Source: Anaerolineales bacterium (lineage in GTDB: Bacteria > Chloroflexota > Anaerolineae > Anaerolineales > Villigracilaceae). Taken from it: a stretch of DNA of 64,000 bases. Of the stretch, positions 45,491 through 51,454 are shown one piece after another. The notes under the pieces are model-generated. The model did not search any database. It saw only the letters and a list, made by a program, of their open reading frames with translations, and was not told where the DNA came from. The translations under genes were made by a program, and so were the position numbers. The stretch covers positions 62,001 to 126,000 of the forward strand of contig JANJTV010000085.1 in NCBI GenBank assembly GCA_024710905.1, written 5' to 3'. Positions within the stretch are counted from its first letter, which is position 1. The number at the start of each line of letters is the position of its first letter.

Positions 45491-45496
45491 ATTATA
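45491..45496 (-). promoter_or_regulatory. -10 box of the upp promoter
   Basis: A TGTATAATGG context on the minus strand gives an extended -10. It lies 29 bases before the upp start, leaving a short leader with the AGGAG site. Confidence 0.55.
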
Positions 45497-45594
45497 CAGG
45501 CTGGCCTGTTTCATCGCCACACCCATTTTTACACTTTTCCAACAGTCCTCGGGTACACTGGGGCAAGACCAAAAACAACAACAGGAGCATTTCA

Positions 45595-46545
45595 ATGGAA
45601 TATCGACAACTTGGCAAGTCGGGCCTGCGCGTGTCGGTGATTGGCCTGGGCACCAACCGCTTCGGCAACGACGCCGTGACCCAGAAGGATGTCAATTCGA
45701 TGCTTGACGCCGCCCACGACCTGGGTATTAACCTGATCGACAGCGCCGACGTGTACACCGAGGGCAAGTCTGAGACCACCCTCGGTGTGGCGCTCAAAGG
45801 CCGCTGGGAGAAGTTCGTGCTGGCCACCAAGGTCTTTTTCAAGACCGGCGAAGGCCCCAATGACCGCGGCGTGTCGCGTTACCACATCCAGAACGGGCTG
45901 GAGGCCAGCCTGCGCCGCTTGCAAAACGACCACATTGACCTGTACTACATGCACCGCTGGGACGACACCACGCCCATCGAAGAAACCCTGCGCACGCTCG
46001 ACGACCTGGTGCGGGCTGGCAAAATCCGCTACATTGGCGCTTCCAACTATGCCGCCTGGCAGCTGGCCAAAGCCAACCTGCTGGCCGAAGTGCGCGGCTG
46101 GACCAGTTTTGTGGCCTTGCAATCGCACTATCACATGTTCGAGCGCGAAGTGGAAAAAGAAGCGTTGCCCTACTGCGCCGCGCACGGCGTGGGCTTCATC
46201 CCGTACTTCCCGCTGGCGGGCGGCTTCCTGACCGGCAAATACAAACGCGGCCAGGCGGCCCCGGCCGGGTCGCGCGGCGAGAACAGCCCCTACGTGCAGG
46301 GTTACATGACGGATTCTAATTTCGATAAACTAGAGCAGCTCGAAGCCTGGGTCGCCGCCCGTGAAAGGGAGTTGGCCGAACTGGCGGAGGCCTGGCTGCT
46401 GGCCCAGCCCGCAGTTGCTTCCGTGATTTCGGGTGCCACCCGCCTCGAGCAGATTCAGGCCAACGTGAAAGCCGCCGATTGGCAGCTTGGCGCGGAGGAT
46501 GTTAAGGAAATCAACGCCATCCTGGATGGTACGGTAGGGAAGTAA
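45595..46545 (+). CDS. Aldo/keto reductase
   Basis: A 316-aa NADPH-dependent oxidoreductase of the YghZ/YajO-like AKR group. It begins MEYRQLGKSGLRVSVIGLGT; the catalytic Asp and Tyr are in LIDSADVYTEG, the lysine in VLATKVFF and the histidine in YYMHRWD. The cofactor region is SVISGATRLEQIQANV. The ATG at 45595 is preceded by AGGAG and fits the family start; the frame is open 68 codons further upstream across the upp promoter and is not coding there. Confidence 0.93.
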   Translation: MEYRQLGKSGLRVSVIGLGTNRFGNDAVTQKDVNSMLDAAHDLGINLIDSADVYTEGKSETTLGVALKGRWEKFVLATKVFFKTGEGPNDRGVSRYHIQNGLEASLRRLQNDHIDLYYMHRWDDTTPIEETLRTLDDLVRAGKIRYIGASNYAAWQLAKANLLAEVRGWTSFVALQSHYHMFEREVEKEALPYCAAHGVGFIPYFPLAGGFLTGKYKRGQAAPAGSRGENSPYVQGYMTDSNFDKLEQLEAWVAARERELAELAEAWLLAQPAVASVISGATRLEQIQANVKAADWQLGAEDVKEINAILDGTVGK

Positions 46546-46585
46546 ATCAAAGCCCCCGCGACTGAACGTCGCGGGGGCTTTGATT
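46545..46585 (+). terminator. Terminator after the aldo/keto reductase gene
   Basis: A perfect 18-bp inverted repeat (46545-46562 with 46568-46585), the longest in the window, overlaps the end of the gene. It marks the left edge of the AT-richer toxin-antitoxin island. Confidence 0.8.
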
Positions 46586-46622
46586 CGTAATTGACGACTT
46601 GCATTTTTATAATTAGCATCTG

Positions 46623-47054
46623 CTATTGTTGTTGTACCGCTGATAATTCTGTCTTTAGTTCAATAATCCTTGCTCTTATTATCCCAATCTTCTCGCGTGC
46701 TTGTGATTGGTTTTTTTCCGAATCATTGCGCTTCGCACCGTGTCTAATTATTGTAAGAAAGCCAGCTGGTGCAATGATTATTCCTATGAATATTGGAATA
46801 AGGAAAAGGCCTACTATTACACTTATCCATCCGGAATTGACTTGGCGTCCAGCTTGCTGGGCAAGTAGGGCTTGTTCTTGGAGATAGTGCTCCCAAGACA
46901 TAAGCTTTTTTTCGAGTGCTGCCAATTCCTGGGTTATTGTAGTGCGTTTTAGTGACACAACTTCAGGCGACTCTCCGGTTAAATCGCGCCCGCAGAAACG
47001 GCAAAGTACCGCTTCTAGCTGAATCTCTTCTGCGCAAAAAGGACATTTTTTCAT
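46623..47054 (-). CDS. Zinc-ribbon membrane protein, unknown function
   Basis: A 143-aa protein with an N-terminal double CxxC zinc ribbon (MKKCPFCAEEIQLEAVLCRF), a coiled-coil-prone middle (TQELAALEKKLMSWEHYLQE), a hydrophobic segment (SVIVGLFLIPIFIGIIIAPA) and a second coiled coil at the C-terminus. It is clearly richer in A+T than the surrounding genes, in line with the island it starts. The segment 47055-47249 upstream holds an AT-rich promoter-like stretch but no gene. Confidence 0.7.
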   Translation of the reverse strand: MKKCPFCAEEIQLEAVLCRFCGRDLTGESPEVVSLKRTTITQELAALEKKLMSWEHYLQEQALLAQQAGRQVNSGWISVIVGLFLIPIFIGIIIAPAGFLTIIRHGAKRNDSEKNQSQAREKIGIIRARIIELKTELSAVQQQ

Positions 47055-47249
47055 CGCGATACCTTTTCATCAGTGAGAAAAAGAACACCCATGCGTTTTA
47101 TAATAATTTCTCAAATAACCACTGCTAGTTATTGATATCTACTAGCTGTGCATACTTTTCAAACGAATTCTCGATCGGAGGTTAGGCGGAAAATCACCGT
47201 TCCCAATACTATACAAAAAATCCCCGCCAAAAACAAGCGCGATTTTTGC

Positions 47250-47540
47250 TCACTTGCGCTGTGAATTCGCCAGCCTGATTTGCAGGTTTGCGCCCACTGC
47301 CTCCGCGTATCGGCGAATTGTGGATAACCTGACGTCATCGGCATGGTTTTCAATCCGTGAGATGGCCGATATTTTTGTTTTCAACTTTTTGGCTACTTCA
47401 TCCTGGGTTAAGCCATCTTCTTCCCGGGCCTGGCGCAGGATCACGCCGATCTTGAAATCGGCATACCCAACTTCATAATTCTCTGCAAATATAGGGTCGC
47501 GTTCTGTGCGATTTTGAATATATTGTTTTATGTCACTCAT
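47250..47540 (-). CDS. XRE-family antitoxin-like regulator without a visible toxin
   Basis: A 96-aa protein with an XRE helix-turn-helix (REEDGLTQDEVAKKLKTKIS then AISRIENHADDVRLSTIRRY). The N-terminal NRTERDPIFAENYEVGYADF is typical of RelE/HigB-linked XRE antitoxins. In such systems a small toxin gene normally lies directly upstream. Here the upstream 180 bases (47541-47723) hold no toxin frame, only a copy of a 32-bp repeat, so the toxin was probably lost. The ATG at 47540 is chosen; another lies four codons upstream. Confidence 0.8.
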   Translation of the reverse strand: MSDIKQYIQNRTERDPIFAENYEVGYADFKIGVILRQAREEDGLTQDEVAKKLKTKISAISRIENHADDVRLSTIRRYAEAVGANLQIRLANSQRK

Positions 47541-47598
47541 CGCTATGACCATTCGGCAGGCGGTAAAACCTGTCTCCGGGAATCCCTGTGTTCTCAAA

Positions 47599-47630
47599 GC
47601 GGAAAGATTTCCCGGGTGAATCCCCAAAAA
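47599..47630. repeat. 32-bp direct repeat, copy 1
   Basis: This copy contains the core CCCGGGTGAATCCCC. It matches copy 2 at 48396-48427 over 32 bases with two mismatches, in the same orientation. The two copies flank the YgiT/DUF4258 pair. Confidence 0.8.
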
Positions 47631-47723
47631 TTGTCCGTTTGTTTTAACCCTTATGACTTGACAACCAACATTGGCGAGAGTGTAAGTCTCCCTTGCTGCC
47701 TGGCACAAACATCAGTTAAAGTT

Positions 47724-47954
47724 TCAGGCATCGGCCAGGGCATGCTTGTGGTGATAGGCGGGCGAGTGGCTTTCAATTTTCTGGATCGCTGCCCTGTCAT
47801 ATACTTTCTCGCCACAATTTGAACACTCGTAGAACGCGATGGCTGGTACGGTATAGGTTTGGCCTTTGTATTTACGGGTGATATCCTTTACGACCAGTTC
47901 AATGGTGTCGCTTCCGCAGGTTGGGCAGGTTTTGATAAGGAGTTTTTCGTTCAT
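47724..47954 (-). CDS. YgiT-type zinc finger protein (putative antitoxin)
   Basis: A 76-aa protein with two CxxC pairs (KTCPTCGSD and YECSNCGEKVY) and the intervening beta sheet of the YgiT/MqsA N-terminal zinc domain. The C-terminal DNA-binding half of MqsA is missing. It follows a DUF4258 gene by three bases; this pair is a recognised predicted toxin-antitoxin arrangement with the zinc protein as antitoxin. Function is inferred from the pairing. Confidence 0.82.
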   Translation of the reverse strand: MNEKLLIKTCPTCGSDTIELVVKDITRKYKGQTYTVPAIAFYECSNCGEKVYDRAAIQKIESHSPAYHHKHALADA

Positions 47955-47957
47955 GGT

Positions 47958-48269
47958 TTACAGCGCCTTTTTAGAGGAAATCAGAAAATAATACGTTTCA
48001 ATACCGGCTTCCTGAACCAGCTTTCCTTTGGAATATATCATTAAGCCTTCAAGGTTTGTACTTTGGATAATATGAAGGTATTCCCTGGTTTGTTTCTGGT
48101 AAGGGTTTTGGGATCGGATGGTTTTGTAAATGGCCACTGCGTTGACGATGGACTCGACAATATCCAATTCGGTTAGCTCATCTGCTTCCAGTTCCAATGT
48201 TGCTTTTTCACTGAAGGCATAATGACCAGAAAGAACAGCTCGCTTAATTCGAACCAGTGTGTCAGTCAT
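47958..48269 (-). CDS. DUF4258 protein (putative toxin)
   Basis: A 103-aa protein. DUF4258 features include the histidine early in the fold (LSGHYAFSEKATLELEADEL), the IVESIVNAVAIYKTI helix and a C-terminal sheet (GLMIYSKGKLVQEAGIETYY). The family is thought to be RelE-like toxins. The ATG at 48269 lies six bases after a TATACT box, so the message is probably leaderless; the frame is open nine codons earlier through the promoter. It is followed by its presumed zinc-finger antitoxin. Confidence 0.8.
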   Translation of the reverse strand: MTDTLVRIKRAVLSGHYAFSEKATLELEADELTELDIVESIVNAVAIYKTIRSQNPYQKQTREYLHIIQSTNLEGLMIYSKGKLVQEAGIETYYFLISSKKAL

Positions 48270-48275
48270 AATTAA

Positions 48276-48281
48276 AGTATA
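48276..48281 (-). promoter_or_regulatory. -10 box of the DUF4258/YgiT operon
   Basis: TATACT on the minus strand is exactly six bases before the ATG at 48269. Confidence 0.55.
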
Positions 48282-48339
48282 GCATAAGCAAAACAACCGA
48301 ATATAGACGGCTTTTCCCTCTACAAATTTCCAACAAAAA

Positions 48340-48395
48340 ACCGCGCAGGCCGCCGGGGTTGCAAAGACGGTTTCTTTGCGTCCTTCGCGAACAGC
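48340..48395. repeat. Degenerate GCAAAG/CTTTGC hairpin element
   Basis: An imperfect inverted repeat built around GCAAAGA and TCTTTGC is followed by a TTTGCGTCCTTCGCG segment. It resembles the element at 54993-55056. It adjoins copy 2 of the 32-bp repeat. Confidence 0.4.
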
Positions 48396-48427
48396 GCGGT
48401 AAGAATTCCCGGGTGAATCCCCAAAAA
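48396..48427. repeat. 32-bp direct repeat, copy 2
   Basis: This copy matches 47599-47630 with two mismatches; the last 22 bases are identical. The start of the repeat core (CCCGGGTGAAT) also occurs inside the HigA gene at 48724-48734, where it encodes the IHPG motif. Confidence 0.8.
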
Positions 48428-48443
48428 CGGTTCGTTTTGGAGC

Positions 48444-48758
48444 CTAAGCGCGAACGGCTGGTTGGTTACGAACCTTTACTTCGCGGTTGATGCGTTCACT
48501 TAACTCGTTTTCTGCAACTTCGAGTTCGTAGCGCACCTGCAAACGAAGCCAGACCGCCGCGCTTGTGCCAAAATAACGCCCCAGGCGCATGGCCGTATCA
48601 ACCGTAATGGCCCGCTGTCCATTGACGATCTGGCTGATGCGAATTGGCGTAACCCCAATGTCATGCGCCAGGCGGTACTGGCTTAAACCAAGCGGTTTCA
48701 TGAAATCTTCGAGCAAGACCTCGCCCGGGTGAATGGGGGATAAAGTGTCATCCATCAT
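48444..48758 (-). CDS. higA: HigA-type antitoxin
   Basis: A 104-aa XRE antitoxin of the HigA/VapI group. The family start SPIHPGEVLLEDFMKPLGLS, the helix-turn-helix (SQYRLAHDIGVTPIRISQIV then NGQRAITVDTAMRLGRYFG) and the WLRLQVRYELEVAE tail are all present. It follows the HigB-like toxin by 11 bases, the usual toxin-first order. Two adjacent ATGs (48758 and 48755) are possible; the second is spaced better from AAGGA. Confidence 0.92.
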   Translation of the reverse strand: MMDDTLSPIHPGEVLLEDFMKPLGLSQYRLAHDIGVTPIRISQIVNGQRAITVDTAMRLGRYFGTSAAVWLRLQVRYELEVAENELSERINREVKVRNQPAVRA

Positions 48759-48769
48759 AGTTCCTTTTA

Positions 48770-49051
48770 TTAGTGATAATCCACAATTTCTACATTTTTG
48801 GCTTGATTTCCAACCCAATCGAAACAAATCCGCCATTGGTCGTTGATGCGAATACTGTACTGTCCGGCGCGATTCCCCTTGAGTTTTTCAAGACTGTTGC
48901 CGGGCGGGGCCAGCAAATCTTTTATGTCATCTGCGTCGTCAAGGTAGATCAATTTGCGCCGGGCAGTGCGTTGAATCTCTCTCGGTAACTTTGTAGAGAT
49001 TTTGCCGAGGAATATTTTCTTTGTTTCGTCGGAGGCAAACGATTCGATCAC
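48770..49051 (-). CDS. higB: HigB-type toxin
   Basis: A 93-aa RelE-superfamily mRNA interferase. It begins MIESFASDETKKIFLGKIST and carries the family core LEKLKGNRAGQYSIRINDQW followed by RICFDWVGNQAKNVEIVDYH with the C-terminal histidine. HigB cleaves mRNA on the ribosome and is neutralised by the following HigA. The module appears complete. Confidence 0.93.
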   Translation of the reverse strand: MIESFASDETKKIFLGKISTKLPREIQRTARRKLIYLDDADDIKDLLAPPGNSLEKLKGNRAGQYSIRINDQWRICFDWVGNQAKNVEIVDYH

Positions 49052-49106
49052 AACACAATAGTATCACGCCACGATAATGTTTTCAAGGTTGAATTTCTGG
49101 CAGGGT

Positions 49107-49143
49107 AATAAAAAAACTGCGCAGGGCAAAACCCTGCGCAGTT
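49107..49143 (-). terminator. Terminator of the zinc-ribbon membrane operon
   Basis: A perfect 12-bp stem (49115-49126 with 49132-49143) with loop CAAAA is followed by seven or more T-rich bases on the minus strand. It separates the operon from the HigBA module. Confidence 0.88.
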
Positions 49144-49154
49144 TTCGCTTATTG

Positions 49155-49343
49155 CTAATCGATAAACCCTTTCCCGTCACACTCGGTGCAGCGGTAGTGT
49201 TTGGTTCCTTTGCCGTAACATTCCGGGCAATCTTTTTGTTCCCCGCTGGCCGCATCGGTGATTTTCCCGGTCTTGTTGCAGGCCTCGCATTCTTCATGTT
49301 CCCAGGTGGTGCCTTCACAGGTCGGGCAGGTTTTCGGTTCCAT
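49155..49343 (-). CDS. Small DnaJ-type zinc-finger-like protein
   Basis: A 62-aa protein made almost entirely of CxxC pairs (CPTCEGT, CEACNKTGK, CPECYGKGT, CTECDGKGF), the repeat pattern of the DnaJ cysteine-rich domain. No J-domain is attached. It probably binds two zinc ions and may act as a chaperone-like or redox accessory. It is the last gene of the five-gene membrane operon. Confidence 0.75.
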   Translation of the reverse strand: MEPKTCPTCEGTTWEHEECEACNKTGKITDAASGEQKDCPECYGKGTKHYRCTECDGKGFID

Positions 49344-49372
49344 GGTCGGTTCCTTTTTTGGGGTGTTGGCGC

Positions 49373-49705
49373 TTACGGCTTGATGACCAGCATCAGGAAG
49401 AGCACGCTGGCGATCAACGTCCCGACGAACAGGATGGCCGGAGCCGGGTTGTTCTGCTCAACCGATTCGTGGCGGATGGCCTCCAGCGAATTGAAGCCGA
49501 GCAGGTTCATCACGATCCATACAAACGTGCTGGCGATAATGGCAATAATTGGCCCCCAGAAGGCGATCATGCTGAGGATGCGCAACAGGCCCTCGCTGAA
49601 GGCCTGGTACGAGGCAGGCGAGGCCAGGTACGAAAGCCCCTGCCCGGCCACCAGGGTGACCAGCATGGTGATGATGAACTTATTGCGACCAAAGAATTCC
49701 TTCAT
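49373..49705 (-). CDS. Three-helix membrane protein, unknown function
   Basis: A 110-aa protein with hydrophobic segments at about residues 10-28, 42-70 and 88-108. There is a short basic N-terminus (MKEFFGRNKF) and a polar loop (NSLEAIRHESVEQNNPAP). No family is recognised. It lies 17 bases after the DUF4178 gene. Confidence 0.65.
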   Translation of the reverse strand: MKEFFGRNKFIITMLVTLVAGQGLSYLASPASYQAFSEGLLRILSMIAFWGPIIAIIASTFVWIVMNLLGFNSLEAIRHESVEQNNPAPAILFVGTLIASVLFLMLVIKP

Positions 49706-49722
49706 GTGATGCCTCCGATTGA

Positions 49723-50649
49723 TTAGTAGGTGATGTCTGTTTCGTTGATCAGGTAACCCTTGAGCAGGGTGTCCTGCCCGCCGCTACCGCCGCTCTGGAA
49801 GTCATCCACGACCAGGGCTTGGTTGCCGCTCGCAGCGTGGATGAAGCGCCCGATGGCGCCCTTGTGCAGGTGCAGGCCTTCGCCGTCTTCAAACTCAATG
49901 GCAAAGCGCCCAATATCCACCATCAGCCAGCGACCGCCGCCGTAGCCAAACTCCACCCGCGAGGTCTGGTTGGACTGGGCAAAGGTACGGGCATGGGGGG
50001 CGAAATCGCGGTTGATGTCCATATCGGTCAGGCCGCGTTTTTCGTCCAGGATGTAGAAGCGGTCCTGCCAGTTGAGCAGGAATCCGCCCGGTTCGAGGGC
50101 AAACCCGGCAAAGAAATTGCCGGTGGGTGTCCAGGGGACGTTTGTGCCGCGCGTGGCCTGCCAGAGTTCGGTGTACAAGATGCGGCCGGTCACGCGATAA
50201 GTCACCTCCCCTTTTTGGGGGTGCTTGACGCGCACGCTCTTGCCGACTTCCAGGGCGGCCAGTTTTTTCGGTTCGGGCAATTCCACCAACGGGATGATGG
50301 AGGTGCCGCAATAACCGCACAGTTTGGTGGTGGGTTTAATGTTCGCGCCGCAGGACGGGCACTTTAAGTCGCTGGGGAATTGGTCGAGCATGGGTCTCTC
50401 CGGGAGTTGGATGGCGGCTGTGGCCGAGGCGGGCGCTGTGGGAGCGGCCTGCCGCATCATCGGGTTGGGGCGTCCGCCTGCGCTGGCGTCCACCAATCCG
50501 CCGCCTTTCTTTAATTCTGCGTTGCCGATAATGAAAGAGAAATAAGCCGCCGCGAGGAAGACCTGCGGGGGCAGGGGCATAAAGGCCAAGAAACTCAGGA
50601 AACAGGCCGCTGCAAGGACGATCACCCAGCTACGAATTGTGCCGCTCAT
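49723..50649 (-). CDS. Zinc-ribbon DUF4178-like membrane protein
   Basis: A 308-aa protein. Two membrane helices occupy residues 5-40, followed by a Pro/Ala linker and a CxxC-CxxC zinc ribbon (LKCPSCGANIKPTTKLCGYC). A C-terminal beta-rich domain of about 180 residues resembles DUF4178 (LEVGKSVRVKHPQKGEVTYR, WQDRFYILDE and FGYGGGRWLMVDIGRFAIEF). DUF4178 proteins occur in PspA-linked envelope stress clusters in other bacteria, which hints at a membrane-stress role. The ATG at 50649 lies two bases after the stop of the previous gene. Confidence 0.72.
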   Translation of the reverse strand: MSGTIRSWVIVLAAACFLSFLAFMPLPPQVFLAAAYFSFIIGNAELKKGGGLVDASAGGRPNPMMRQAAPTAPASATAAIQLPERPMLDQFPSDLKCPSCGANIKPTTKLCGYCGTSIIPLVELPEPKKLAALEVGKSVRVKHPQKGEVTYRVTGRILYTELWQATRGTNVPWTPTGNFFAGFALEPGGFLLNWQDRFYILDEKRGLTDMDINRDFAPHARTFAQSNQTSRVEFGYGGGRWLMVDIGRFAIEFEDGEGLHLHKGAIGRFIHAASGNQALVVDDFQSGGSGGQDTLLKGYLINETDITY

Positions 50650-50651
50650 GG

Positions 50652-50978
50652 TTACCAACTCCCACTATCGCCGCCGCTGTCCCAGCCACCCGAATCCCAT
50701 GAGCCGCTGTCGCCGCCGTAATCCCAACTACCGCTGTCCGATCCGCCGCCCCAATCCCAATCACTGGAGCCGGAGTCAGTATCGCTGCCGCCCCAGTCCC
50801 AATCGCTGGAGCCTGAGTCTGTGTACCAGGATGAGCCGGAGTCGTAATCGGTGCTGCCGGTGTCGAAGTTTGTCGAGCCGCCGCTGTGGATGGCCGCGCT
50901 GACCAGGAACAGGCATAGTGAAAGCACGCTCAGGATGTACCAAGGCAGGGCCGCCAGGAAATTTCGACCACGAAACAT
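50652..50978 (-). CDS. Exported or anchored Ser/Gly/Asp/Trp repeat protein
   Basis: A 108-aa protein with an N-terminal hydrophobic helix (AALPWYILSVLSLCLFLVSA) and about 75 residues composed almost only of Ser, Gly, Asp and Trp with a few Tyr and Thr. The unit DSGSSDWDWGG occurs twice, followed by shorter variants (SGSWDYGGD, SGSWDSGGW). The DNA repeats too, so the number of units may vary between strains. The composition suggests a disordered, acidic surface segment, perhaps calcium binding. No function is known. Confidence 0.65.
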   Translation of the reverse strand: MFRGRNFLAALPWYILSVLSLCLFLVSAAIHSGGSTNFDTGSTDYDSGSSWYTDSGSSDWDWGGSDTDSGSSDWDWGGGSDSGSWDYGGDSGSWDSGGWDSGGDSGSW

Positions 50979-51008
50979 GGGTTCTCTCTTTAAGTCGGGG
51001 GGAAGGTT

Positions 51009-51416
51009 TTACCCGCCGGTCTGGGCTAGCAGGACGGTGACGGCTGTGGCAATGGTGACCAGCAGGCAGAAGACCACTCCGACCATAAAACAGCCGGGCA
51101 GGTAGCGCCGCAGGACGATCCCCAGCCCGTAGCCCGCCACAGATTGGGTCGGCGCAGGCTGCGACTGGCGCAGGTAGTCAACCAGCTTGTCTTCGGCCGG
51201 GTTGTTCGTGCCACTCGTGCCGGGCTGTCGCAGGCGCAGGTTAAGCACCGTCTGGTTGGTGGCAGGTTCTTCAGAAGTTGTTTCGGGAGTTTTGCCAACA
51301 ACCCCTTCCGGGACTGTCAGCAGGGTTCCGCAAAACGGGCAGATCATTGTCTTTCGGCCCGCCATCGCTTCAACGGAGGCGCCGCAGGCCTGACAGGGGA
51401 AGTTGGAATTGGACAT
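51009..51416 (-). CDS. Zinc-ribbon tail-anchored membrane protein
   Basis: A 135-aa protein with an N-terminal CxxC-CxxC ribbon (FPCQACGASVEAMAGRKTMI then CPFCGTLL), a polar linker and a C-terminal membrane helix (GCFMVGVVFCLLVTIATAVT). It is the first gene of the five-gene operon ending at 49155 and has its own TATAAT nine bases before the ATG. Function is unknown. Confidence 0.7.
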   Translation of the reverse strand: MSNSNFPCQACGASVEAMAGRKTMICPFCGTLLTVPEGVVGKTPETTSEEPATNQTVLNLRLRQPGTSGTNNPAEDKLVDYLRQSQPAPTQSVAGYGLGIVLRRYLPGCFMVGVVFCLLVTIATAVTVLLAQTGG

Positions 51417-51425
51417 AGTACATCC

Positions 51426-51431
51426 ATTATA
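51426..51431 (-). promoter_or_regulatory. -10 box of the zinc-ribbon membrane operon
   Basis: TATAAT on the minus strand lies nine bases before the ATG at 51416, with no ribosome binding site between. It separates this operon from the AAC(3)-peptidase gene upstream. Confidence 0.55.
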
Positions 51432-51454
51432 TCCCGTGCAGGGGGATTTTGTGC

